A stretch of DNA of 64,000 bases from the NCBI GenBank assembly GCA_900149785.2, contig FSSI02000001.1:186001-250000 (forward strand), read 5' to 3'. Position 1 is the stretch's first letter. Every line of letters begins with the position of its first letter. Shown piece after piece: positions 42,768 to 51,194 of this stretch. Both the position numbers and the translations under genes were made by a program. The notes under the pieces are model-generated. The model was not told the origin of the DNA. It saw only the letters and a list, made by a program, of their open reading frames with translations, and searched no databases. Origin of the DNA: Sodalinema lacuna_A (GTDB lineage: Bacteria; Cyanobacteriota; Cyanobacteriia; Cyanobacteriales; Geitlerinemataceae).

Positions 42768-43742
42768 TTACTCAATGTTTTGATAACGACGGATAATCAA
42801 TTCCGCAAACACATTGACCAATAGCGATAAAATCATCAGCACAACGCCGGCGTACATCAGAGCTGCCACTTGGTCACGACCCGCTTCCCCAAACTTGGAG
42901 GCAATCAAGCTGGTAATGGTCGAACCGGGTTGTAAAATCGAAACGTTAATGCGGTTAGCATTGCCGATGAGCATTGCGGCAACCATGGTTTCTCCCAAGG
43001 CGCGTCCCATGGCTAACATCACAGAGCTAATAATACCCGAGAGCCCCGCCGGAATCATAACCCGGATGATGGTTTCCCAACGCGTTGCCCCTAATGCTAG
43101 AGAGCCTTGACGCAGTTCACTCGGTAGCACCTCGAATGTACTACGAGTTAACGAGGCAATAATTGGGGTGATCATAATGGCCAGAACAACCCCAACCAAT
43201 AAGACATTATTACCGCGAGGCGTTTCCCCACCAAAGATGGGAATCCAACCTAGAACATTATGAATCAAGCGGAAGACTGGGCGCAGGGCTGGAACAAGGA
43301 CAAAAATCCCCCAAATTCCCAAGACAACACTGGGAATTGCCACAATGAGTTCAATTGCAAAGGCAATGGGAGTCCGAATATATTGGGGAACAAAATCTTC
43401 CGTTAAAAAAACAGCGGTACCAATCCCTAAAGGAACCGCCACAACTAGGGCAATCACCGTGGTAACTAGAGTCCCATAAATTTGGGGTAGGACACCATAG
43501 ACATCATTGACCGGATCCCAGGTTGTGCTGACTAAAAAGCCCAAGCCGAAGGTTTGCATCGCCGGCGTGGCGGTAATCGCTGTTTGTACAATAATCCAGA
43601 GTAGGGTCGCTCCGGAACCAATAGCTAAACAGAGGGTTAGCCCCCAGAACCCGAGATCGAGAATCCGGGCTGTGGAGGCGCGCTTATAGATATCGAGGGA
43701 TGGGTTGGGATTGGCAAAATCGCGATCCGTTCCTGAAGTCAT
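42768..43742 (-). CDS. pstC: Phosphate ABC transporter permease PstC
   Basis: Inner-membrane subunit of 324 residues with six helices and the ATPase-docking motif LALGATRWETIIRVMIPAGL. Typical PstC features include GVLPQIYGTLVTTVIALVVA and GRALGETMVAAMLIGN. Forms the phosphate channel with PstA. It is separated from pstS by a strong hairpin at 43775-43802, which may lower its expression relative to pstS. Confidence 0.94.
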   Translation of the reverse strand: MTSGTDRDFANPNPSLDIYKRASTARILDLGFWGLTLCLAIGSGATLLWIIVQTAITATPAMQTFGLGFLVSTTWDPVNDVYGVLPQIYGTLVTTVIALVVAVPLGIGTAVFLTEDFVPQYIRTPIAFAIELIVAIPSVVLGIWGIFVLVPALRPVFRLIHNVLGWIPIFGGETPRGNNVLLVGVVLAIMITPIIASLTRSTFEVLPSELRQGSLALGATRWETIIRVMIPAGLSGIISSVMLAMGRALGETMVAAMLIGNANRINVSILQPGSTITSLIASKFGEAGRDQVAALMYAGVVLMILSLLVNVFAELIIRRYQNIE

Positions 43743-43774
43743 AATGATCGTTGGGACAATGGATAAGGAATGTG

Positions 43775-43802
43775 CTGTCCCCGGTTTGCAGTCCGGGGAC
43801 AG
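43775..43802 (-). terminator. Intercistronic hairpin between pstS and pstC
   Basis: Perfect 10-base stem CTGTCCCCGG / CCGGGGACAG with an 8-base loop, just after the pstS stop and about 33 bases before pstC. Lacking a T tract, it may work as a partial terminator or as an mRNA 3' end shield, which would give more PstS than permease, as is common for binding-protein operons. Confidence 0.6.
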
Positions 43803-43815
43803 TTAGGGGTTGATG

Positions 43816-44895
43816 TTAACCGGCATCCACGGCGTCGAGTTCTTGTTCGATCCGATCAACGAGGCTATCGGGCATGGGAACGTAGAAGAGTTCTTCGGTA
43901 ATGGCCCGGCCTTCGGGACCTAGGGTCCATTTGAAGACTTCTTTCATGGCTTCCCATTTGGCAGCATCGTCATATTCGCGGTAGACCAGCACCCAGACCA
44001 AACCCGAAATGGGATAGGCATCGGGGTGCGGAGGATCGGGAACCGTTAGGTTGAAGTCATCAGGAACTTCAACACCGTCAAAGGCCAGGGAGGCGTTGGC
44101 CGGTAGGGGATCGGGGAAGTTACCCGATTGGTTTTCAATGCGGGCAACGGGCAGTTCGTTCAACTGAGCGAAGGCGTAGGAGACATAGCCAACGGCCCCC
44201 TCGTTTTGAGAAATAGCAGCGGCAACTCCTTCGTTCCCTTGACCGCCAATCCCGACGGGCCAGTCAACAGAAGTCCCGGCACCCGAGGTCCAGTCAGAGC
44301 AAACGGTGTCCAGGTGATTGGTGAAGACAAAGGTGGTCCCGGACCCGTCGGCCCGGTGGACCCAGGTAATGGAGCGATCCGGAAGGTCTACGCCGGGGTT
44401 ATCTTCGGCGATCGCCGGATCATTCCAGTTGTCAATCGAACCCCCGATCATGCCGCAATAGGTCTCACGGGAGAAGCGCAATTCGTCCTCTACGCTCGGG
44501 AGGTTATAGGCAAACACGACGTAGCCACCCACGAAGGGAAGCTGGAGCGGTTCGTAGGGATAGTCGGCCACGAACGAGTCGCGGCGATCGCCTTGGATGG
44601 GGGCTTCACTGGCCCCAAAGTCCACGGTTCCGTTGATGTATTGTTCAAGTCCGGCACCACTACCAACAGATTGATAGCTAACTTGGACGTTGGAGTCTAC
44701 TTCTCGGTTATAGGTATCAAACCAACGTTGAAATAGGGGCGCGGGGAAACTGGCTCCTGCGCCATTGATGGTGATTGTCTCACCACCACCACCAGCTTGA
44801 TCGGGGTCGGGGGGTTCCCCAGTCCCACAAGCGGTGGTTAGTCCGGCGGTTAGCGCAGCCAGTGCGCCGAGGAAAACACGTCCCTTAAAAACCAT
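43816..44895 (-). CDS. pstS: Phosphate-binding protein PstS
   Basis: Exported lipoprotein of 359 residues. Signal peptide with lipobox LTTAC near residue 23, then a glycine/proline linker and the PstS core INGAGASFPAPLFQRWFDTY, VSYQSVGSGAGLEQYINGTV, VDFGASEAPI, and VHRADGSGTTFVFTNHL, the phosphate-contacting loops. It captures phosphate in the periplasm and hands it to PstC/PstA. First gene of the operon; upstream lies a two-repeat Pho box. Lipid attachment would use Lgt, encoded next door. Confidence 0.95.
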   Translation of the reverse strand: MVFKGRVFLGALAALTAGLTTACGTGEPPDPDQAGGGGETITINGAGASFPAPLFQRWFDTYNREVDSNVQVSYQSVGSGAGLEQYINGTVDFGASEAPIQGDRRDSFVADYPYEPLQLPFVGGYVVFAYNLPSVEDELRFSRETYCGMIGGSIDNWNDPAIAEDNPGVDLPDRSITWVHRADGSGTTFVFTNHLDTVCSDWTSGAGTSVDWPVGIGGQGNEGVAAAISQNEGAVGYVSYAFAQLNELPVARIENQSGNFPDPLPANASLAFDGVEVPDDFNLTVPDPPHPDAYPISGLVWVLVYREYDDAAKWEAMKEVFKWTLGPEGRAITEELFYVPMPDSLVDRIEQELDAVDAG

Positions 44896-44963
44896 AACGT
44901 AATCGACTCTCTCTGTGATTTAACCAATGGTGGCGCGATCGCACATTCGTCGCCAGGGTAGAT

Positions 44964-44994
44964 TCTATAGATACCAGGTGAAGATAAGGTTAAG
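44964..44994 (-). promoter_or_regulatory. Pho box and promoter of the pst operon
   Basis: On the minus strand CTTAACCT (44987-44994), a 3-base spacer and CTTCACCT (44976-44983) fit the cyanobacterial Pho box of 8-base direct repeats at 11-base period. A -10-like TATAGA (44964-44969) follows after six bases. SphR/PhoB-type control under phosphate starvation is expected. The start of pstS is 69 bases downstream of the -10. Confidence 0.75.
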
Positions 44995-45093
44995 GTCTGC
45001 CCTAAATTTGGGAATCCATCAGTACTCCCCCTCAGCACTGGCCATGACCTGACTCAGAATCGAGACGAGTTTGAGGATAGTTTACTACAACTG

Positions 45094-45945
45094 TCACGAG
45101 TTCTTGGCAGGAACGACATCGGGCAAGGATCGACCCAAGGAATATAGCCAAACTAAGCCCAAACTCCCCAGAACAATGCCGGCCAAACTCACCAGTTGCG
45201 CGACACGAATCGGACCAAACATGAGGCTATCCATTCGCAGTCCTTCGATGAAAAAACGCCCCAAGCTATAGGCAATTCCATACATCAGGAAAAGGGTTCC
45301 GGGTTTGAGCGCGAATCGTCCTCGTTGCCCTTGCACAAAAAGCCACATTAATAGAGCAAAGACCAAGAGATTCCACAAGGATTCATAGAGAAACGTTGGG
45401 TGAAAATAAGATTCTTGTAAGTATTGCTCAGGACGCATCCCTGGCGGAATATACAACTTCCACGGTAAGTCCGTGGGTCGGCCAAAGGCTTCGGAATTAA
45501 AGAAATTGCCCCAGCGACCAATCGCTTGTCCGAGAATGATTGAAGGGGTAATGACATCAAACAGCCGCCAAAAGGAAATTCGCTGTCGGCGAGCAAAAAT
45601 AAGACCGGCGATAACTCCGCCGATAATCGCCCCATGAATGGCAATTCCGCCGCGCCAAATGGCGATGATTTGACCAGGGCGATCAGCGTAGGTTTGCCAT
45701 TGAAAGAGAACATAATACAAACGGGCCATGGGAATGGCCCCGAGTAATCCCCAAATCGCAAAGTCTCCGACTAACTCAGGGTTTAAGCCTCGTTTTTTAG
45801 CTAAAAATTGAGCTAGGGTGACACCAATTAAGACGGCACTGGCAATGAGAAATCCATACCAGCGGATGCTTAGGGGACCAAGCTCAAATAAAATTGGGCC
45901 TGGGGAAGCGAACTGAAACGCCAACAGACCGCGTAAACACGTCAT
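45094..45945 (-). CDS. lgt: Prolipoprotein diacylglyceryl transferase
   Basis: Inner-membrane enzyme of 283 residues that attaches diacylglycerol to lipobox cysteines, the first step in lipoprotein maturation. Seven hydrophobic segments; hallmark GRWGNFFNSEAFGRP, plus HGAIIGG and an early LGPLSIRWYG. ATG 45945 fits the family start; a start at 46023 would add 26 residues. Its likely clients in this window are PstS and the binding lipoprotein at 59354. Confidence 0.94.
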   Translation of the reverse strand: MTCLRGLLAFQFASPGPILFELGPLSIRWYGFLIASAVLIGVTLAQFLAKKRGLNPELVGDFAIWGLLGAIPMARLYYVLFQWQTYADRPGQIIAIWRGGIAIHGAIIGGVIAGLIFARRQRISFWRLFDVITPSIILGQAIGRWGNFFNSEAFGRPTDLPWKLYIPPGMRPEQYLQESYFHPTFLYESLWNLLVFALLMWLFVQGQRGRFALKPGTLFLMYGIAYSLGRFFIEGLRMDSLMFGPIRVAQLVSLAGIVLGSLGLVWLYSLGRSLPDVVPAKNS

Positions 45946-46073
45946 GAAATTGCCTAGATCGAAAAAATTCAGGGTGGGTGAGTGAGCGACCAGGTTACAG
46001 GTCCCAACCCGCCCGTCCATCATAAATTAGATTGTGCCGTGGCGATCGCCCCAATTTTCCTTGAGAAATCGAT

Positions 46074-48236
46074 CTAGACGGAATCGGGTCTCTCGGACGT
46101 ATCATTGGAGCAATCGGATGTAGCGCTGAGGTGTTTTTTAAGCAATTGTGCTAGGCGATCGCAACTGACGGGTTTGGTGAGATAGTCATCACAACCGGCA
46201 TCGAGACAGCGTTGGCGATCGCCTGGCATGGCCAACGCTGTAATTGCAATAATCGGTATACGCGCGAGATCGTGATGATTGCGAATTTCTCGCGCTAAGG
46301 TCAACCCATCGAGTTCGGGTAAATGAATATCCAATAAAATTCCATCGGGACAATGGTTATCGAGCCAAGCTAAGGCGTCATAGCCATCCTTGACATAATG
46401 AACCTGATAGCCCCAAAACTCTAAAATATCCTTGAGTAAGACCGCATTGTGATGATGATCTTCAACTAACAGGAGCGACGAGGTCGCGGCAAGGTCTGAC
46501 GGAGCCAGAGTTTTACGCCAAGGCGCTTCAGGAGTCGCAGGTGTCGGTTCCCCAGCCGCTCGGGGCAACACAATTGTAAATTCACTACCTTGGCCGGGCG
46601 TTGAGTGACAGGTGACTGTTCCACCATGAAGTTCAGCTAACTTACGAGTTAGAGCCAACCCTAACCCGGTTCCTTCATGATGACGAGATAGGGAACTATC
46701 TAACTGCTGAAATGGTTGAAATAATAGCGATTGCTGCGCTTCAGGGATGCCAATCCCCTGATCGCGAACGCTAAAGTAGATATAATTGTCATCATCCGTT
46801 ACGGCTAAATCAACTTGCGTTCCCGACTCTGAGAATTTAATCGCATTGGACAATAAATTCAAGAGCATTTGACGTAACCGCAACTCATCGGCCAAAACTC
46901 TTCCCTGGGGATGAGAGGAATGCAAATTCACATCAATATTTTTAAGACGAGCCTGCTCACTCATTAAGGCGATCGCCTCACTACAGACCTTCAAGAACGG
47001 AGTCGAGGTCAAGGACAGCTCGATTTTGCCAGCCTCAACTTTTGACAAATCTAAAATATCACTAATTAATCTCAGTAAATGCTGGCCACTTTCATGAATT
47101 CGCCGCACATACACAATCTGTTTTTGATTGAGATGTCCAAATAACTCTTGTAGCAAAAGATTAGAAAATCCCAAAATTGAGGTTAATGGCGTTCTTAGTT
47201 CATGGGACATATTCGCCAAGAAAGCGGATTTCATGCGACTAGATCGCTCTAATTCTAGGTTTTTAATTGCCAGCTCAGATTGGCTTCGTTTTTGCTCTGT
47301 AATATCTCGATAAATCAGGGAGATTGTATCAATAATTTCCGCGCGATCGCCCGCTGTTAGATCCAGCCTCAGATCCGATGAATTCCGCTCCTCTCGTAAG
47401 ATCACAGCCACAGAAATCAAGGCTGGGAACGACTCCCCCGTTGCCCGCTGGCAGGTTACTTCCCCACTCCAGCCAAGTTGCTCATTCGAGAGAGCTTGTT
47501 CGACCAGCCACGTCATCGAAATTGGAGCATAATCAGGGTAAAACAAACAATTACTAGCACCAATCAAAACATCTCGCTCATAGCCAAACATACGAACCGT
47601 TGCCGTATTCGCATAGACAATTGTCCCCTCAGCGCTCACAATAATCGTACTATCATAGGCTGAATCAACCGCCTTCATAAACATCTGTAATTGGCGATTA
47701 AACTGTTTGCGCTCCGTAATATCCCGCGCAATCCCTAAACCACCCACCAAACGCCCTTGTCGATACAGCAAACGTCCGTTAACTTCTAAATCTCGTGTGG
47801 TTCCATCAGCCGTTGGGACCTGAAACTGAAAATCTTTTAACTCACCGGTTTTCAGCAAAGTCTTAAACGCATTCGCGGTAGCCTGACGATCCTCTGGAGT
47901 AATAAAATCTAAATAACATTGACCCTTCCAAGCTTGACCTGTACAGCCAAGTAACCGTTCGCCATAGGAATTGATAAACGTCAGCTTACCCTGCAAATCA
48001 ACCGCGTAAACCATATCATTAGCCGCTTCAACATAGGCTTGGAAGAGTTGGCTATCTAAGTCAATATCGAGATCACCGTCCTCCTTCGAGACATGAGAGA
48101 CATGAGGAACGCTTGAGCGAGCTAAACCCTCAGCAACGACCCCCTGTTCAGCCTCAGAACTTGGTCGTTGTTGCAACGCTTGTTCTAGTTCAGCCACGCG
48201 ACAACGTAGCTCATGATTTTCACGTTCGAGGGACAT
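46074..48236 (-). CDS. PAS-containing hybrid histidine kinase
   Basis: Soluble 720-residue kinase without membrane helices. An N-terminal coiled coil (1-25), PAS/PAC 1 (about 65-190, with ARDITERKQFNRQLQ), PAS 2 (about 190-320), HisKA (about 335-400, MSHELRTPLTSILGF), ATPase domain (about 440-560, with FSVRDQGIGIP and GTGLGLALTRKL), and a receiver (about 590-710, LLDIHLPELDG). PAS domains could sense redox, light or small ligands; no cofactor residue is diagnostic. No separate response regulator or transmitter target is next to it, so its output must lie elsewhere or pass through its own receiver. Confidence 0.9.
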   Translation of the reverse strand: MSLERENHELRCRVAELEQALQQRPSSEAEQGVVAEGLARSSVPHVSHVSKEDGDLDIDLDSQLFQAYVEAANDMVYAVDLQGKLTFINSYGERLLGCTGQAWKGQCYLDFITPEDRQATANAFKTLLKTGELKDFQFQVPTADGTTRDLEVNGRLLYRQGRLVGGLGIARDITERKQFNRQLQMFMKAVDSAYDSTIIVSAEGTIVYANTATVRMFGYERDVLIGASNCLFYPDYAPISMTWLVEQALSNEQLGWSGEVTCQRATGESFPALISVAVILREERNSSDLRLDLTAGDRAEIIDTISLIYRDITEQKRSQSELAIKNLELERSSRMKSAFLANMSHELRTPLTSILGFSNLLLQELFGHLNQKQIVYVRRIHESGQHLLRLISDILDLSKVEAGKIELSLTSTPFLKVCSEAIALMSEQARLKNIDVNLHSSHPQGRVLADELRLRQMLLNLLSNAIKFSESGTQVDLAVTDDDNYIYFSVRDQGIGIPEAQQSLLFQPFQQLDSSLSRHHEGTGLGLALTRKLAELHGGTVTCHSTPGQGSEFTIVLPRAAGEPTPATPEAPWRKTLAPSDLAATSSLLLVEDHHHNAVLLKDILEFWGYQVHYVKDGYDALAWLDNHCPDGILLDIHLPELDGLTLAREIRNHHDLARIPIIAITALAMPGDRQRCLDAGCDDYLTKPVSCDRLAQLLKKHLSATSDCSNDTSERPDSV

Positions 48237-48581
48237 AAGTTTCGCACCAAATCAGTTAGGGGATGGTAGCTCACAAGGGACTGAACAACAGATGAGGTCA
48301 CTTCAGGATACTCCGACCTCAGTGAGCCATCAAGCCAGACCCGAGATATCGAGTAAAGATCGTCAAGACTCGGGGGTGAGATTAGAGAACCTTAGCTGCT
48401 GCCATCAAACCTACATCGAACCTACCCCAAATGTACAGCATTGCTTAAGGCATATGACACGGTAGAGGCTGACCAAGTTGGAGTTAAATACACCTTCGCA
48501 AACTGTCTTGAGTTTTCTGATATAACCCATGTCGTTTGCCCACCAATAGAGGTCTGCACTGCGTCACGTTCTGGTCAGCTA

Positions 48582-48625
48582 GCGGGTTAACGGGCGGGTT
48601 AACGGGTGTTGATTTCCCCGTTAAC
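48582..48625 (-). terminator. Tandem GCGGGTTAACGG repeats and terminator overlapping a stop codon
   Basis: A 12-base unit GCGGGTTAACGG is repeated at 48582-48593 and 48594-48605. GTTAACGGG (48598-48606) pairs with CCCGTTAAC (48617-48625), so the hairpin includes the stop codon of the transglutaminase gene. The other 340 bases of the gap (48237-48581) show no gene. Confidence 0.55.
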
Positions 48626-49505
48626 AGTGGCTGATGCTGATCTGAGTCTCCAGGGTAGTGTTGAGAGGTTGGCCCGTTTCCCAGACCGGTTGCGTGGGGG
48701 TCACAGTTCCCTGGATGGGAGCCGCATCACGGGGATAGGGACTCGCGGCCAGACTGATATGTCCATCAGCCACAGCTAACCCGTGGGTTGGATCGTAGCC
48801 TCGCCACCCCGCACCAGGAAGATAGACTTCAACCCAAGCATGAAGGTCATAATTGGTTTGATCCGGGTCCCCTTCCTGATAGCCACTCACAAAGCGGGCC
48901 GCCAGTCCAACCGCTCGACAGACGGCGGCGAATAAGACGGTGACATCCCGACAAGACCCTCGTTTGTTGCGCCAGGTTATCCCTGGAGTCTGTGGGTCTC
49001 CTTCGAGACGTGTGACATAATCACATTGGCTATAAATCCGTTGATTGAGATCATGGAGGAACCGTAACGTTTGATTGTCCGACAGATGCAACAGTTCCTC
49101 CGCCAGTTCACTGGCGATGGGGTCGCCCCCTTGAGGCAGAATAATCGGAGGATCTAGGTAAGCTAGAAGCTGCGATCGCAGGGAACTGGGATAGTCAATG
49201 GGGAGGCGATGAGCGCCGTCTTCGAGGAGATACTCAAAGGGATTCGTTTGCCAAGTGGTTACCCGTGCGTGAGAGATGACTTGGAGTTGTTGGCTGGGTT
49301 TATCGAACCACAGTTTAATGAGGGCATTACCATCGAGATCCACCACCTGCGATCGCCCCAACGGTTCTGGCGTTACGTCAAGTTGATAGTCAACCAGAGT
49401 CTGCAACCCATTACTATGAGGGCGCAGGCGCACCCAATGGGGTCGAAGAAAAACACGTTGATTATACCGATAGGTGCTAACGTGCTGAATCTTAAATTGG
49501 GTCAT
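48621..49505 (-). CDS. Transglutaminase-like cysteine protease family protein
   Basis: Cytosolic 294-residue protein. N-terminal beta domain (1-80, with the family start FKIQHVSTYRYNQRVFLRPHWVRLRPH) and a transglutaminase-like core: catalytic cysteine in KRGSCRDVTVLF, histidine in YDLHAWVEVYLPGAGW, aspartate in YDPTHGL. Such proteins are usually proteases or peptide-linking enzymes; substrate unknown, and they often sit near alpha-E/circularly permuted ATP-grasp genes, which are absent here. No signal peptide is visible. The stop codon lies in a hairpin. Confidence 0.85.
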   Translation of the reverse strand: MTQFKIQHVSTYRYNQRVFLRPHWVRLRPHSNGLQTLVDYQLDVTPEPLGRSQVVDLDGNALIKLWFDKPSQQLQVISHARVTTWQTNPFEYLLEDGAHRLPIDYPSSLRSQLLAYLDPPIILPQGGDPIASELAEELLHLSDNQTLRFLHDLNQRIYSQCDYVTRLEGDPQTPGITWRNKRGSCRDVTVLFAAVCRAVGLAARFVSGYQEGDPDQTNYDLHAWVEVYLPGAGWRGYDPTHGLAVADGHISLAASPYPRDAAPIQGTVTPTQPVWETGQPLNTTLETQISISHC

Positions 49506-49574
49506 ATCTTAACCATAATACGTTTGACTTAGCAGCTTGAATTCTGCAAAAACTAGAGTTGTATTGCCTTTAAA

Positions 49575-49967
49575 TTAGTCGTCGGAAATCATGGCAATAC
49601 ATTCGATTTCAACCCGAACATCCTTGGGCAATCGTGCCACCTCTACCGCCGCCCGAGCTGGGGCGATCGCATCTGTGAAATACTGACTATAGACCCCATT
49701 CATGTCCGCAAACTCATTCATATCTGCCAGAAAAACAGTGGTTTTTACCACATCCGAAAAACTGGCTCCAGCTTCTGTTAGAATTGCTTGAAGATTCTCT
49801 AAAACTTGTTGAGTTTGTCCTTTAATATCACCCGTTGCCACCAGTTCCCCCTGAGCATTCAGGGGGATTTGTCCAGCCACAAACAGGAGTTTTCCCGTCG
49901 CGAGGACAGCTTGGTTATAGGGGCCAACCGGGGCGGGGGCGTTATCAGTCCGGATAATTTGACGCAT
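49575..49967 (-). CDS. ridA: RidA family enamine/imine deaminase
   Basis: Small 130-residue trimeric enzyme that hydrolyses reactive enamines such as 2-aminoacrylate made by PLP enzymes. Family features: N-terminal PAPVGPYNQAV, the middle GQIPLNAQGEL, and the C-terminal RAAVEVARLPKDVRVEIECIA with the substrate-binding arginine. Length is typical. It stands alone between the transglutaminase gene and the divergent GalT-like gene. The PLP lyase at 53391 is the kind of enzyme that generates its substrates. Confidence 0.93.
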   Translation of the reverse strand: MRQIIRTDNAPAPVGPYNQAVLATGKLLFVAGQIPLNAQGELVATGDIKGQTQQVLENLQAILTEAGASFSDVVKTTVFLADMNEFADMNGVYSQYFTDAIAPARAAVEVARLPKDVRVEIECIAMISDD

Positions 49968-50033
49968 TCAGGGTACAGGGCGTGAACATATGCCACCCTA
50001 TCTTATAACTTAGCCAAATCTTCAACCAAACTG

Positions 50034-51146
50034 ATGAATGAGTTGCGCCACAATATCATTACCCGAGATTGGGTGATTATCGCCACCGATCGCGCCCATC
50101 GCCCCGATGAATTTAACCAACAGCGCCCCGCCCCAGCCGATTGGCCCCCCTATCGTGAGGATTGTCCCTTCTGCGCCGGCAACGAAGCCCGGACTGGGGT
50201 AGAAACCGCCATTCTCTCGGATCATCGCGGTTGGCGGGTGCGGGCCGTCTTAAACAAATATCCAGCCCTATCCCCCGAAGGGGAGGTCATCCGACAGCGA
50301 GGCAAACTCTATCGTTCCCTAACAGCGGTGGGGGTTCATGAAGTGATTATCGAACATCCCTGCCATAACGTTACCCTAGCGTTGCTACCCCTCGACGATA
50401 TCAGCAACGTACTGCGGATGTATCGAGAACGCTATCGCCATCTACGCAAAGATCCTCGCATCTCCACCATTGTCATCTTCAAAAATCATGGTCGAGGGGC
50501 GGGAACCTCCCTAGAACATCCCCATTCCCAGATTGCCGCCACGCCCATTGTGCCAAATCAACTGCGACTGCGGACTCAGGAGGCGATTCGTTATTTCGAT
50601 GATTGGGGCGAATGTATCTTCTGTCGCACTCTTGCCGAAGAACTCGACGCGGGCGATCGCATTGTCTGTCAAAGTCAGCATTTCGTGGCCTTTATCCCCT
50701 ACGCCGCCCTCTCTCCCTTCCATCTCTGGATTTTTCCTCGTCGCCATGCTTCCTCGTTTGAGGACATCTTAGATCACGAAATTGAGGACTTAGCAGAAAT
50801 CCTCCGGCAAGTGTTGGCGAAACTCTATGTCGGGTTAAATAATCCCGACTACAATTACACCATTCGCTCCATCCCCAGCGATGAACATCGTACTAACTAT
50901 TTCCATTGGTATCTGGCGGTGATTCCTCGGGTGTCTCTGACGGCGGGGTTTGAGTTGGGAAGTGGGATGTATATCAATACCACCCTCCCAGAAGCCAGTG
51001 CTGAGTTTCTGCGATCGATTTCTGTCGGCGAGATGACCCCCGATTCTAGTGCCAATTCTAGCGCCAATTCTGAGGGCGATTCTCAGAGCGATTTTGAGGG
51101 CAATTCTCGGGATAATTCTCGGGATAATTCTCGGGGCGATCGCTGA
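50034..51146 (+). CDS. galT: Galactose-1-phosphate uridylyltransferase-like enzyme
   Basis: Protein of 370 residues in the HIT superfamily. Zinc-type CPFC near residue 48, N-terminal MNELRHNIITRDWVIIA as in GalT, active-site HPHSQ (about 162-166), and a second half with FCRTLAEE and HLWIFPRRH. It probably moves UMP (or AMP) between sugar phosphates. The C-terminal 40 residues are low complexity, encoded by a 12-base-period repeat (51040-51145) giving NSRD/NS-type units; this tail is outside the family and ends in a HIP1 site. No other Leloir gene is adjacent, so galactose is not proven. Confidence 0.82.
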   Translation: MNELRHNIITRDWVIIATDRAHRPDEFNQQRPAPADWPPYREDCPFCAGNEARTGVETAILSDHRGWRVRAVLNKYPALSPEGEVIRQRGKLYRSLTAVGVHEVIIEHPCHNVTLALLPLDDISNVLRMYRERYRHLRKDPRISTIVIFKNHGRGAGTSLEHPHSQIAATPIVPNQLRLRTQEAIRYFDDWGECIFCRTLAEELDAGDRIVCQSQHFVAFIPYAALSPFHLWIFPRRHASSFEDILDHEIEDLAEILRQVLAKLYVGLNNPDYNYTIRSIPSDEHRTNYFHWYLAVIPRVSLTAGFELGSGMYINTTLPEASAEFLRSISVGEMTPDSSANSSANSEGDSQSDFEGNSRDNSRDNSRGDR

Positions 51147-51194
51147 TACCCTTTGAAAGACAACTATCTTATAACGCCATCTACCGATTGTTCT

